From: Saprospiraceae bacterium
GTDB taxonomy: Bacteria > Bacteroidota > Bacteroidia > Chitinophagales > Saprospiraceae
NCBI GenBank assembly: GCA_016712145.1
Contig: JADJRO010000001.1
Location: 2,232,501-2,296,500 of the forward strand
DNA: 64,000 nt
Reading direction: 5' to 3'
In this document: positions 1 to 9,310 of the stretch, in pieces
How positions within the stretch are numbered: the stretch's first letter is position 1
Layout of the letters: each line of letters begins with the position of its first letter
Position numbers and translations under genes: made by a program
Notes under the pieces: generated by a model
The model's database searches: none
Seen by the model: only the letters and a program-made list of their open reading frames with translations
What the model was told of the DNA's origin: nothing

Positions 1-531
1 TTCGTTAGTCGACGAAATCATACAGCTTAGAAAGTCGATTGCAACATATGCCGGATTGCTTGCCATAATAAAATTAGATACTTCGGGCTCAGCCCAAATT
101 GATCCCGGGCCGACTTGTCTTTTAAATGAATTTTTATTTCCAGCTTTAAGAATTTGAAACTCCTCTGCGCTATTATCCCTGGATACATAAATCAAACTGG
201 AATAAGAATTATTGTCCTTTTCTATTTTTGAAATCACTGCCAATTTTCCAGATTTCACATGTTCATACCCAATTGCAACACATTTAACTTTAACGCTTTT
301 CATAGTTACAGTATCCAAGAGTTCAAAATTTGCATAAAATGATTCCACATTCTTGCCTTGTTTAAATCCTTTTTTACTTAAATCACTATGAGCAAATTTG
401 AATGATTCACTCTTTTTAAAATCACTTAGAATCATATCAAAATCCTTAGACTTAAGAAGCATTTCCTGGGAATATAAATGGAATGCAAATAAAGTCAAAC
501 AACAAGAAAATATAAATTTAAACCAATGCAT
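1..531 (-). CDS. secreted hypothetical protein (3' end beyond window)
   Basis: The gene runs off the left edge; 177 codons are open from the ATG at 529-531. Residues 1 to about 21 form a signal peptide (HWFKFIFSCC start, hydrophobic LTLFAF core, then YSQ as a likely cleavage site). The rest is Lys-rich and strand-like, with a cysteine at residue 84 and another close to the edge. I recognise no family. It lies upstream of, and on the same strand as nothing else in view; the next gene (626-1408) is also on the minus strand and ends about 95 bp before this start. Coding status rests on the uninterrupted frame and the clear signal peptide. Function unknown. Confidence 0.7.
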   Translation of the reverse strand, partial: MHWFKFIFSCCLTLFAFHLYSQEMLLKSKDFDMILSDFKKSESFKFAHSDLSKKGFKQGKNVESFYANFELLDTVTMKSVKVKCVAIGYEHVKSGKLAVISKIEKDNNSYSSLIYVSRDNSAEEFQILKAGNKNSFKRQVGPGSIWAEPEVSNFIMASNPAYVAIDFLSCMISSTNE

Positions 532-625
532 AAAATTGAAATTAATAGTAATAATAAATTTATTTACAATCTAATTAAATTACAAAATATTTAAAATATA
601 ACCTACCATCCTTCCTCTTGATAAA

Positions 626-1408
626 TTAATAACAATGGTAACCAACAAATATTGGATTTAAACCAAAGTCCTGACTTATTGCAGTGTCATATGAAGATCC
701 AGTCGATAAGATTTTAAAGAAATGTACTTTAGAAATTAAACCGAGTCCTCCTTTTATTGCCCTAACATCTTGTTGGTATTTGTTTGAATTAATAAATCTT
801 TTGGGTCCAACACTTTCTATAAGTAATTCTATTTTTTTTGAATGGTCATTTACAATACTAAAGTTAGCAGCAATAAATACATCATCTCCCTCAACATTCA
901 TTTGATACAATCCACCCTCAACACACAATGAGCAAACATTGATTCCATTCTGACTAAACGAAACTTTTCTTTGAAAAAGAGTAGGTTCAGCATAACAATG
1001 ATAGCCTACAAATACAGGTGGCGTTTCCTTACTATTCAGATTATATACAAATGTTTGACTTGAACCTTTCTTCTTAAATTTAACTGCATTTATAATATGA
1101 TATCCAGAGTCTATTGCCACAACTTGCTGTACTTGATTTGAATTATTAATTGTTCTATTTAATAATTTTACATATTGAACATTATAAGAACCATTCATTA
1201 CTGCTACCGCTTCCCATTTATTGCAATTAGTGCCCACGTAATTAAGTTGATAATTTGGTCTGCCAGGACACATTTTACATACCATTTGTCCACTTTCTGT
1301 AAACCAAACAGATTTAATATCTTGAGAAAAAAGCCCCATTACTGAAATCAAGAGCACAAAAGATGTTACCCAGAATTTTAACAAATAACAAGAGAATAAT
1401 TGCACCAT
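626..1408 (-). CDS. secreted protein with an internal duplication
   Basis: About 260 residues. I place the start at the ATG at 1406-1408 because it gives a compact signal peptide (MVQLFSCYLLKFWV, then a hydrophobic FVLLISVMGLF ending in SQ); an in-frame ATG at 1459 would add 17 residues before it. The mature part is two diverged copies of about 105 residues. Each copy begins with a strand holding a Cys-x2-Cys pair (VCKMC in copy 1, VCSLC in copy 2) and ends with the same heptad, FVGYHCY; the second heptad is the protein's C-terminus. The three cysteines per copy could form disulfides outside the cytoplasm. No known family recognised, and no T9SS tail is visible. Duplication is seen directly; function is unknown. 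Confidence 0.7.
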   Translation of the reverse strand: MVQLFSCYLLKFWVTSFVLLISVMGLFSQDIKSVWFTESGQMVCKMCPGRPNYQLNYVGTNCNKWEAVAVMNGSYNVQYVKLLNRTINNSNQVQQVVAIDSGYHIINAVKFKKKGSSQTFVYNLNSKETPPVFVGYHCYAEPTLFQRKVSFSQNGINVCSLCVEGGLYQMNVEGDDVFIAANFSIVNDHSKKIELLIESVGPKRFINSNKYQQDVRAIKGGLGLISKVHFFKILSTGSSYDTAISQDFGLNPIFVGYHCY

Positions 1409-1825
1409 ATTAAGTTTTTCTCTAAATTTTAATTCATTCGCGTGCCCATACAAATACATGACACGATAGCCAATTTTGATTCAACAAAGGCTTATAAGTA
1501 TATTGTTACCGAGTTTTAAAATGTAAAGAATTTCTAAATATTTAATCAATAATCAATTTAAACCATTAATAATCTGATAGTTATACTCAATTAGATTCTA
1601 AAACTTCTACATAAAATTTAAAATAAATCAGTCCGTTAAGCTTCAGTTATTATGAATGCCAAGTTTCATTCAAGTCCACTAATAGAGCGATTGGATTCAT
1701 TGTTTATTTCAATAATGCAGGAATTAGAATTTGGTCTATTGGTCATTTCTGGAAACATAACTACAAGTAATTCAATTATTCCCGTATTTACATTTACGAA
1801 TTATGTGTACAATAGCTAATATCGT
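1409..1825. other. intergenic region between divergent genes
   Basis: AT-rich spacer between the minus-strand duplicated secreted protein and the plus-strand sigma factor, so it should hold promoters for both. A 55-codon plus-strand frame (1652-1819) is present but has no signal peptide, recognisable domain or clear coding character, and I do not call it. No hairpin terminator or repeat stands out. Confidence 0.5.
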
Positions 1826-1858
1826 ATGTTTGCAATCAAATTAACTTCAATACGTATA

Positions 1859-2422
1859 ATGGATTCCAAAAGGAGTTTCACAGAACGAATCCTGCCTTGT
1901 AAAAAATATGATTCAGATGATAAACTACTGACAGGATTACTGCATGAAGAAACTTCGGCCATACAATGCTTGTTATTGCAAGTGGAGAAAATGGTTTCAA
2001 GAAATTTAACGAAATATGGAATTTCACTTACCCAGTTGCAGGAGATTCTGCATGATGGCATTTTAATTCTTATTTACAAAATAAAATCAGAGCAATTTAA
2101 TTCCAAACTATCATCTCCAAAAACTTACCTGTTTGCGATATGTAAGAATCTTTGCATGAATGCATCCAGACAAAAAAAACATTCGAGTTCAATGAGTTTG
2201 GATGAACTTGAAAATACAATGATTGCAGAAGAATCGAATTCAATTCTAATTCTAGAAAAAGTAACGCTATTAAAAAAAATGTTGAATGAACTCGGCTCGC
2301 CCTGCAAAGAACTCATAGATCTTAAATATATTTCCGAACTTTCTGATGAAGAACAAATTAAAAATAAACTAACTAAATATTCCAGTTTGGAATCCTTGCG
2401 GGTTTCAGAAGCCAGTGCATGA
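1859..2422 (+). CDS. ECF-type RNA polymerase sigma factor, C-terminus apparently frameshifted
   Basis: Sigma-70 family, extracytoplasmic-function type. From this start, region 2 spans about residues 25-100 (a helical core up to SPKTYLFAICKNLCMNASR, the usual end of region 2.4). A region-4-like segment follows (LLKKMLNELGSPCKELIDL, then LSDEEQIKNKL, then the recognition-helix motif SLESLRVS). The frame then stops after EASA, about 20 residues short. In the -1 frame the sequence continues as SQCMKKLLALS and stops at 2473-2475, which matches the usual end of these factors; one missing base near 2407-2410 would explain it. An upstream ATG at 1826 is in frame but overlaps a candidate -7 box. The anti-sigma-like gene follows 39 bp later, or overlaps by 14 bp if the frame is restored. 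Confidence 0.75.
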   Translation: MDSKRSFTERILPCKKYDSDDKLLTGLLHEETSAIQCLLLQVEKMVSRNLTKYGISLTQLQEILHDGILILIYKIKSEQFNSKLSSPKTYLFAICKNLCMNASRQKKHSSSMSLDELENTMIAEESNSILILEKVTLLKKMLNELGSPCKELIDLKYISELSDEEQIKNKLTKYSSLESLRVSEASA

Positions 2423-2461
2423 AAAAATTGTTGGCTTTATCAACCAAATACAAATCCAGTT

Positions 2462-3349
2462 ATGCACAACTTTGACATTGAAAAATATATAAATGGTGAA
2501 ATGAAGGGGGATGAACTGGAATCCTTCGAAAGTCGGTTAAAACTCGACCCAGGTTTACAATCCGAAGTCAATCATACCAAAGAATTGATAGAAGGCTTAC
2601 GACAGCTTGGTCTTTCTGAAAAAATAATACATGCCCAACAAAGAAACCGATGGTTGAAATGGTTTAGATGGATTGCACTTCCAGGTTTAATAAGTTTAGC
2701 TATCTTTTACTTCTACACGATGAATGGTGCTCTTGATACAGGTAAAATCCCAACTGAAGTTATTTTAGCACCCGGGGATAACAACAAAGCCTTTTTATTG
2801 AAGGACAGTTTGGAAACCAATTCAAAAGAACCCCTAAGGGACAGCTTATTAAAAGAACAAGATACTCTTCAAAATGAGCCAGCTATTTTTGCCTGGGAAG
2901 ATCCAAGGGCCGCAAAAGAAATGGCCGATTATTATTATTCGACTCCTGAAGATTTTTCTTATTTGAGAGGAAGTTCGACTGAGAGCCCTTTGGATTCAGC
3001 AAAAATGGAGTTCAATGCAGAAGCGTACGCAAACGCGTTACTGTATCTTCAAAAATTAACAACTGGTAGTTTTGAAAAATATTATTTCCAGGCCTTGTGC
3101 TTTTTCAGACTCGGCAAATATGCTGAAGCCGGAGATTTATTTAAACTTTCTCTTAGTAAAAGCACTAACAATGAAAAAAGGATGGAAATAGAATGGTATT
3201 CATTTTTAAATGCACTTGCTTGTGGGAAACCCTGCAACCAAGAATTTACAAAATTATCACAATCCATTCAAAAAAATTCGAATCATCTCTATTCAAAACA
3301 AGTACAATTGATATTAAATAAAAAACACGTCCGAAGAAAATATAAATAG
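2462..3349 (+). CDS. membrane-bound anti-sigma-like protein with TPR-like outer domain
   Basis: 295 residues. Residues 1-62 resemble the cytoplasmic helical part of anti-sigma factors (IEKYINGEMKGDELESFE pattern) but lack the His-x3-Cys-x2-Cys zinc motif. A single membrane span lies at about 69-88 (WIALPGLISLAIFYFYTM) after a basic WLKWFR cluster, which predicts an inside N-terminus. The outer part has a low-complexity linker and then two TPR-like helical hairpins at about 185-240 (AYANALLYLQKL, YFQALCFFRLGKYAEAGDLF). It directly follows the sigma gene, so it is the natural partner that would hold the sigma factor at the membrane. The downstream exported TPR-CHAT gene converges on it with a 60-bp gap. 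Assignment is by architecture and position; no sigma-binding residue was identified. Confidence 0.7.
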   Translation: MHNFDIEKYINGEMKGDELESFESRLKLDPGLQSEVNHTKELIEGLRQLGLSEKIIHAQQRNRWLKWFRWIALPGLISLAIFYFYTMNGALDTGKIPTEVILAPGDNNKAFLLKDSLETNSKEPLRDSLLKEQDTLQNEPAIFAWEDPRAAKEMADYYYSTPEDFSYLRGSSTESPLDSAKMEFNAEAYANALLYLQKLTTGSFEKYYFQALCFFRLGKYAEAGDLFKLSLSKSTNNEKRMEIEWYSFLNALACGKPCNQEFTKLSQSIQKNSNHLYSKQVQLILNKKHVRRKYK

Positions 3350-3409
3350 CGATTCAATTGTTTTAATTAATTATAAAAGTTAAATGCATGGTGATACCAA
3401 ATTAACGCT

Positions 3410-6400
3410 TCACTCCACCAACACAAACCCCGCCCATGCATAGGGACTTATAAAACGTTCTTGCATTTCTTTTTGTGTCATCCTGAATGCATCCGGTATG
3501 CTTTTCTTTTTACCTAACCAGTTTTTATAAAAGCTCACCATAAATTCTTTGGTTTCTCTGTCGGGTACCTGCCATAAACTCATCACCAAGTATTTTGCTC
3601 CAGCTATTTTGAAAGCACGTTGCAATCCATAAACGCCTTCGTTGCCTTGAATATCTCCAAGGCCTGTTTCGCAGGCAGATAATACTACTAATTCTGTGTT
3701 TGATAAATCCATATGACTAATTTCATAAGCGGTAAGGATACCGTCTTCCATACCTTCCCTAATTGGCTTTCCTGTTTTCCAGGCATAGTTAGAACCAGCC
3801 ATGAGTAAACCTGAACGAATCATTGGATGGTCTGAAATTTTGAATACAGGTTCATTTGTTTCAAATTCCAGCTTTGACTTTGGTGTGGCTGCTTTCACAG
3901 TTCCCTCACTTGCCGCACTGTCGTGCGACATTCTGCCTGCGGCAGAAATCGTTCGGTCAGGAAAGAAAAAACCGTGAGTTGCCAAATGAATAATTCTGGG
4001 AGACATATACTCTTGACTAATCTCTTTAAATTTTTCTTCAGTTGCATATTTTCCTCTTAGTAGAATAGGAATAATCTTGACTTTTCTAACAATTTCATCA
4101 ATGGAATTAATCTCCTTGTCTGTCCAATGTAAATAATTCCAGTTTCCTCCTCTAAACATAGAGTCTATAAATTCTGAATCAAAACCAAGTTGGTCTATAG
4201 GATTCTTCAAATTCAATACATGAGAATTGTTTTGAACCGCATTGTCAGTTATATTCTCTTGATCTTGCACACCCATGGTATCCCTTTCAAAATATATTCC
4301 ACCAACAAGTAAAGCCTTTTGATTATCCTTTCTCCTTGTTTGATGATCCATTAATATATGTGTACTACTTAATTCAACAATATTAAACTTGCTGTTAAGC
4401 AATACTCCATTCTGATCAGAAATTGCAGTCAAATTTATTTGATGTAATAATCCTGTTTTGGATAAATAGATCTTACTTACTCCAATCAACTCATTCATAA
4501 TAGGCTTCCATATTAGTTCGAATAATGAAGGAATAGTATCAAATGTACATTGACTAAATGCCTGACTATTAACTCCGGAATATAATAAATTCAGAAACTG
4601 CTTAGTTGAACATTTCATTTTATTTTCCAGCAATGCTTCTAACTGCCTTTGATCGAAAAGAAAAATGATCTCAGGTTTCAGCATTCCAGGTTTAACTAAA
4701 ATTGCTGCATATAAAATACTATCCATTCTACTTCCATAAACTTGATTAAAATGAATGAATTCTATTGCGACTTCATTAAACTTTAAATTTTTCTGAATAT
4801 CCTTAAAATTGATCCGATCAAATTTCAATTCGCTACTTACAATACTCCCAATTAGATTCTTCTCCAGTCCAATTGATTGTTCCATTAAATCATTAAATTG
4901 AATACTATCACGACTCACTAGAGGTTTTAAATATTCTAACGACAAGCGATATTCCAGCGATTTCTTCAAAAGTAGTTTCTCATAATTGGCAGTATCAATA
5001 TTCAATCTATTTTTAACCAAAGCATTCGATCTTAATAATATGTTTTTATAAAACAAACTATTCTCTAAACACGTAATCGCGATATGATTATCTATGTTAG
5101 CCGCATAAAATGCTAAAGAATAAAGTTTATTTTGAAACTTCTTGAAAGTATTTATATATTGACTTAATTCATATTCAGATAAATGCAATATAGATCGTTT
5201 ATATAGTAATATGTTTAAATTCACCAGACTGTCAAAAAATACTTCTGCTTTGCGGAACTCCCCCATATGAAAATAGATATCCGCCAATGCTTCATAACTA
5301 TCAGCACAATAAGGATGGTCCCTTCCAAATATCCGAACTCTGATTTCAAGTGACTCTTTACATTTTAACAAAGCTGTGTTTTGATCTCCCTTTTCATCAT
5401 ATAAAATTCCTAAATTATGCAAGGCGTTGGCATAATGATAATTGTTCTTACCTTTGGATTGGTCAATCATACTCAAAATTTCCAAGAGTAAAACTTCGGC
5501 TTTCAAAAAATCACCAGTAGCTCTATAAATATTCGCTAAATTAGCTTTACATAAAACAAATGTTGGATGATCGCTCTCAAATTTACCTTGCAGAATGTTT
5601 ATCGTTCTCAGTAATAAAGACTCAGCTTGTTCAAATTTCTGCATTCGATACTTTAGAACTCCTAAGTTGCTAAGAATATTAGCATATTCCAAGAATTCTC
5701 TTTCATTATTTTGGGTACAATTTGACAATGCTTCGAGAAAAAGCGACTCTGATTTTTCATAATTTCCCAAGCTCTTATATAATATTGCTAAATTGGTTAA
5801 ACTAGCAATATAATCTCCATGTGCTTTACCCAAAACTTTTTCACGAATCCTTATTGCTTCCAGGTAAAGTTTCTCGGCTTTAAGATAATTACCACGATCT
5901 TTGTACAAAATCGCTAAACTATTTAAGGAAAAAGCATAACTTCGACTTTCTTTTCCAATATATTTTTCACGAAGTATTAAAGCTTCATTCATAAAATATT
6001 CTGCTTTTTCAAATTGACCCATCAATCTATAGACTCTGCCTAAATTACTTAAATTTAATGCATAGTCAGGGTGTTTTTCCCCAATTGTAATTTTTCCCAA
6101 ATGATCAGCCTCCAAAAGATACCGTTCAGCTTTCTCAAGTTTTCCTGTGTTCAAATACAAAGATCCAAGGCACCCAATATTTGTTAAATATGCTAATCTG
6201 TTTTTATTGTCTACTTGTTTTAGTATTGCATTTGATTTTAAATATAATTCTTCTGCCTTAGGATAATTTCCTTTAAAAAAATAAATCCTACCATGAGAAT
6301 TACAAACCTTACCAAATAAAGATGAACTAGAGTCGCCCCGGTTTTCAAGATACTGATTAGCAATTTTAATCGCATCAATAGCATCATTAAATTCCTTTTG

Positions 6401-6577
6401 ATCAGTGAATTTTGCAGAAACTTTTATCAAACTATCAACTTGCATCTCTAATTGCAACGAATCTTGATTCTGAGCCTTTACACTATGTGTAACGATAGTA
6501 AAATTTAAAAAAAAAGTAAAAACTATTCGCAACAAAACATTGTAATTAGAAGGAACAAATATTTGCAATCTTATCAT
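3410..6577 (-). CDS. exported TPR-CHAT protein (caspase-like peptidase fold), copy A
   Basis: 1055 residues. An N-terminal signal peptide (VLLRIVFTFFLNFTIVTHSVKAQ) predicts export. Residues about 50-470 hold kinesin-light-chain-type TPRs with a 42-residue rhythm (for example NLGRVYRLMGQFEKAE). A helical linker leads to a CHAT domain in roughly the last 350 residues. The presumed catalytic dyad is intact: His868 in HLATHGFFF and Cys969 in LSACETG. CHAT domains are caspase-related cysteine peptidases, often with TPRs for partner recognition. Between the two motifs lies a hydrophilic insert encoded by a 62-bp palindromic element (3900-3961), also present in copy B but not copy C. The gene converges on the sigma/anti-sigma pair. 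Substrate unknown; proteolytic activity is inferred from the conserved dyad. Confidence 0.88.
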   Translation of the reverse strand: MIRLQIFVPSNYNVLLRIVFTFFLNFTIVTHSVKAQNQDSLQLEMQVDSLIKVSAKFTDQKEFNDAIDAIKIANQYLENRGDSSSSLFGKVCNSHGRIYFFKGNYPKAEELYLKSNAILKQVDNKNRLAYLTNIGCLGSLYLNTGKLEKAERYLLEADHLGKITIGEKHPDYALNLSNLGRVYRLMGQFEKAEYFMNEALILREKYIGKESRSYAFSLNSLAILYKDRGNYLKAEKLYLEAIRIREKVLGKAHGDYIASLTNLAILYKSLGNYEKSESLFLEALSNCTQNNEREFLEYANILSNLGVLKYRMQKFEQAESLLLRTINILQGKFESDHPTFVLCKANLANIYRATGDFLKAEVLLLEILSMIDQSKGKNNYHYANALHNLGILYDEKGDQNTALLKCKESLEIRVRIFGRDHPYCADSYEALADIYFHMGEFRKAEVFFDSLVNLNILLYKRSILHLSEYELSQYINTFKKFQNKLYSLAFYAANIDNHIAITCLENSLFYKNILLRSNALVKNRLNIDTANYEKLLLKKSLEYRLSLEYLKPLVSRDSIQFNDLMEQSIGLEKNLIGSIVSSELKFDRINFKDIQKNLKFNEVAIEFIHFNQVYGSRMDSILYAAILVKPGMLKPEIIFLFDQRQLEALLENKMKCSTKQFLNLLYSGVNSQAFSQCTFDTIPSLFELIWKPIMNELIGVSKIYLSKTGLLHQINLTAISDQNGVLLNSKFNIVELSSTHILMDHQTRRKDNQKALLVGGIYFERDTMGVQDQENITDNAVQNNSHVLNLKNPIDQLGFDSEFIDSMFRGGNWNYLHWTDKEINSIDEIVRKVKIIPILLRGKYATEEKFKEISQEYMSPRIIHLATHGFFFPDRTISAAGRMSHDSAASEGTVKAATPKSKLEFETNEPVFKISDHPMIRSGLLMAGSNYAWKTGKPIREGMEDGILTAYEISHMDLSNTELVVLSACETGLGDIQGNEGVYGLQRAFKIAGAKYLVMSLWQVPDRETKEFMVSFYKNWLGKKKSIPDAFRMTQKEMQERFISPYAWAGFVLVE
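3900..3961 (-). repeat. 62-bp two-hairpin element translated in frame inside CHAT domain (copy A)
   Basis: Same length and ungapped alignment with 36321-36382. It contains one invariant small hairpin (CGCAC, TGTC loop, GTGCG) and one variable hairpin, here TTCTGCC / GGCAGAA with a 3-base loop. In the other copy that stem is ACTCCGC / GCGGAGT. The flanks (GTTCCCTC and TTCGGTCAGG) are nearly constant. Read on the minus strand it encodes the hydrophilic insert from PDR to SEGT between the catalytic His and Cys motifs. Confidence 0.7.
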
Positions 6578-6611
6578 AAAATTATTTCATATTTATAAAT
6601 GGGTAACTTAA

Positions 6612-6619
6612 CAAAACTA
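6612..6619 (-). promoter_or_regulatory. candidate -7 box (TAnnTTTG type)
   Basis: The minus strand reads TAGTTTTG about 35 bp upstream of the copy A TPR-CHAT start, matching the Bacteroidota -7 consensus TAnnTTTG. No TTG sits at the expected -33 spacing (the nearest is about 27 bp away), so this is only a candidate. Confidence 0.3.
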
Positions 6620-6712
6620 ACTAAATCATTGAATACCATAAAAATCCAAGAGATCGATGGTTAAAATCAAATACCCAGTGGTCAATTCGTTGAATTAAAT
6701 AATACATTTTTA

Positions 6713-7720
6713 CTATTTAATCAAATTCAACGCTTGTCTAGCTTCAATCAAACTGCTATCCAATTGCAATGCTTTCTGAAAATCATTTTTTGCTTCTTGC
6801 GATTTCTTCATTTTTTGATAAACAATTCCTCGCTGATAATAGCTGCTTGCTTCAGCTGGGGTGATTTGAACCGATATCATGAAATGTTCCAGTGCGAGAT
6901 CCAATGAATCCATCTCCAGATACAGCAATCCCAAATTATAAAAAGAGGGTTCGTATGCCGGAAATCGAAAGATGTTGGATCTATAGGATTCAATGGCTTC
7001 CTTTTGTTTACCCAATTGTGCATAACAAAACGCTTTTTTATGATATACTTCCGGATCCAAACTATCCATCCGAATTGCATTATCAAAATAGGGTATGCAT
7101 TTAATAGTTCCCAATTCACATAACAACTCGCCTAGTCGAATCCAACCTTCTCTCAACTCCGGATTAAAATCTACGGCTTTTTGATAGGCATTTACTGCTC
7201 TTCCGGTATCTCCCATCTCATAAAAAATCTGCCCCGCCAATAAATATGCCTTTGAATTCTGAGGGTCTCTTACAAATAACTTGTCTAACACCGTCATTGC
7301 CGGTATGTATTGCTTAAGGACCAATCTAAGTCTGGCACTTCTTAAAATAGTTTCTGCATGATTTGGAAATAGACTCATGGCTTTGTCCATTACTTGAGAA
7401 GCATCCCAGGATTGTAAATTGTACAAATGCGCATCTGATAAATAAAAATAATAAATGGGTTGTCGGGTTGAATCAATTTTTAAAGCCATCTGAAAATCTT
7501 CAATTGCCAATTCATAAGCTTCTATATTAAAATTATAAAGTCCCCTCATAAAATAAAATGAGTCCACATCTGGATGCTGGGAGATTAATTGATTCAAGCG
7601 TTCTAATTCAGCATGTTCTGAATTGCTTGAGACCTTTTTAGATTGCTCTGTTTTAATACAAGCAAATAAAAACAACACATAGCAAACTAATAGCAGCGGT
7701 ATTCTTCTATTCAAACTCAT
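6713..7720 (-). CDS. TPR-repeat lipoprotein
   Basis: 335 residues. The signal peptide ends in a lipobox, LFAC, with Cys21 as the lipidated residue, so the mature protein should be anchored in a membrane facing outside the cytoplasm. The rest is a run of about eight 34-residue TPRs (for example AYELAIEDFQMALKIDS, AYLLAGQIFYEMGDTGRAVNAYQKAVDFNP, YYQRGIVYQKMKKSQEAKNDFQKAL). TPR solenoids bind peptides or scaffold complexes; no catalytic domain is present. It lies between the TPR-CHAT gene and the oxidoreductase, all on the minus strand, with gaps of about 135 and 77 bp, so co-transcription is possible but unproven. Similar TPR lipoproteins in Bacteroidota include PilW/BamD-like assembly factors, but nothing here supports a specific role. 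Confidence 0.8.
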   Translation of the reverse strand: MSLNRRIPLLLVCYVLFLFACIKTEQSKKVSSNSEHAELERLNQLISQHPDVDSFYFMRGLYNFNIEAYELAIEDFQMALKIDSTRQPIYYFYLSDAHLYNLQSWDASQVMDKAMSLFPNHAETILRSARLRLVLKQYIPAMTVLDKLFVRDPQNSKAYLLAGQIFYEMGDTGRAVNAYQKAVDFNPELREGWIRLGELLCELGTIKCIPYFDNAIRMDSLDPEVYHKKAFCYAQLGKQKEAIESYRSNIFRFPAYEPSFYNLGLLYLEMDSLDLALEHFMISVQITPAEASSYYQRGIVYQKMKKSQEAKNDFQKALQLDSSLIEARQALNLIK

Positions 7721-7797
7721 ATCAATGCATCACAAAATATTTTAACAATTGAAATTTCATAAAATCAGAGTGTTAGATAATTTTTAAACCTTAAACA

Positions 7798-9174
7798 CTA
7801 CAATCTAATATCAACAATTTTTTTATTCTTGCGACTTTTCTCAGCTGCAAATCCCATCAGGTGACTTTCAATGGATGCTTCGATTGTAGAAGTCAGCAAA
7901 CTGGGATTTTTTTGTGCAACTGCCTGAACCCAATCTTGCATTAGCCTGTAATCACCACCTCCGTGTCCATGATTTTTATAGGCGCCTTCGTCCAAGGATT
8001 TGCTATCCCAATTGGTAGTTTTCCCGGTTCGAAAATCAGTGTGTGTAAATTGTTCCATATCCCCAGTCAAATCGCCCATGCTTCCCATGACTCGCGTTCG
8101 TCGTCCATGGTATCCTGTGAATGCTTCCATATTAAAACTGGCAGTGATTCCACCTTCAAACAATAAACTCATAACGTAATGATCACATTGATCGTTGTCC
8201 ATACGATACACGCATCTTCCATAGTTAGTTGTTTTTAGATAATTCATAATCGCATCCGGAATCAATTCTTTTTGTTCTGGCAAATCAAACACATAGGTAT
8301 AGCTTCGTTCCCGTAAATATATTTTCACTGCAGAATATGGACAGGTTGATTCAATTGCACAACCGTCATGACATCGTGCGGTACTCCCCGCCGGTGCGTT
8401 TTGTTTATTAAACCATTTTAAATTTCCAAATGCAGCTACACGAACAGAGGGTTTCCCAACCAACCAACGCATGATATCTAAATCATGACAGGATTTTGCT
8501 AATATGATTGGTGTACTTTCTTTAGAATTATGCCAATTTCCTCTTACAAACGAATGGGCCATGTGGATGTGTTGAATTGGCTCAAAATGTTGAATGCTTA
8601 TAAGTTCACCGATAGAACCATTATGAATAAGCTCCTTCAATTTAATAAAGTAAGGTGCATATCTCAAAACGTGGCATAATCCTACAATGGCTCCTGTTTT
8701 TTTTGTAAGGGCTAAAATATCCCGACATTCTTTTTCGGTCTGAGCCATTGGCTTTTCTAAAAGTACATCATAACCTAAAGCGAGTGCTTTCATACACGGA
8801 CCGTAATGTAAATGATCAGGTGTAGTAATGATAATTGCATCAGCAAACTTTGGCTTTTGAAAAACATGTTCCCAGGTAACAAAACGATTTTCTGCTGCGA
8901 TTTTATGCTTCTTACTATACCGTTCGTTTCGTAAAGGGATGGGTTCTGCTACTCCAACAATATCTATTTGATCCGGATTTGAAATTGCATAATTTCCATA
9001 TACATTGCCTCTAGACCCCGCACCTAAAGTTATTGCAGTAATTGGTTTGTCTAGGGTTTTATGCAGCGGATTGGGAATCTCTCCTAACAATTTCGCTAAA
9101 TCCGGGATATGAAATGCAGAAGCTCCTGTTGCAATTCCCAAGGTTTTTAGAACGTCACGACGAGAGTAAGACAT
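7798..9174 (-). CDS. Gfo/Idh/MocA family oxidoreductase with Tat-type leader
   Basis: 458 residues. The leader has a twin-arginine motif (SRRDVLK) followed by TLGIATGASAF, typical of exported Gfo/Idh/MocA enzymes in Bacteroidota. The NAD(P)-binding fold carries GAGSRG at 51-56. The conserved EKP motif is at 140-142 (LLEKPMA), where Lys usually contacts cofactor and substrate. SCHDLD at 228-233 supplies the usual active-site His/Asp. A Cys-rich stretch (CHDGCAIESTCPY, 268-280) marks the subfamily in which the second domain has extra cysteines. The likely reaction is NAD(P)-dependent oxidation or reduction of a sugar or cyclitol; the substrate cannot be told from sequence. A GH109-like glycosidase is a less likely alternative. 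The family call is secure. Confidence 0.93.
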   Translation of the reverse strand: MSYSRRDVLKTLGIATGASAFHIPDLAKLLGEIPNPLHKTLDKPITAITLGAGSRGNVYGNYAISNPDQIDIVGVAEPIPLRNERYSKKHKIAAENRFVTWEHVFQKPKFADAIIITTPDHLHYGPCMKALALGYDVLLEKPMAQTEKECRDILALTKKTGAIVGLCHVLRYAPYFIKLKELIHNGSIGELISIQHFEPIQHIHMAHSFVRGNWHNSKESTPIILAKSCHDLDIMRWLVGKPSVRVAAFGNLKWFNKQNAPAGSTARCHDGCAIESTCPYSAVKIYLRERSYTYVFDLPEQKELIPDAIMNYLKTTNYGRCVYRMDNDQCDHYVMSLLFEGGITASFNMEAFTGYHGRRTRVMGSMGDLTGDMEQFTHTDFRTGKTTNWDSKSLDEGAYKNHGHGGGDYRLMQDWVQAVAQKNPSLLTSTIEASIESHLMGFAAEKSRKNKKIVDIRL

Positions 9175-9310
9175 TGATACTGGTTTTTATTGAAATGCTA
9201 AAATAACAATAATATTCAATGTACCGCTAGTCTATTAAATCCTTACAAATCGATTTGAGCTACTCTAATTACCACAAGACTACCATTCGTAACAATTTCA
9301 TAACGACTTA

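Noticed and set aside
1652..1819. 55-codon plus-strand frame before the sigma factor
   Set aside because: No leader, no domain and no coding signature; it overlaps the expected promoter region.
3410..6577. Type III-E CRISPR (Craspase-like) association for the TPR-CHAT proteins
   Set aside because: There are no cas genes or arrays nearby, and all three copies have signal peptides, unlike cytoplasmic Csx29.
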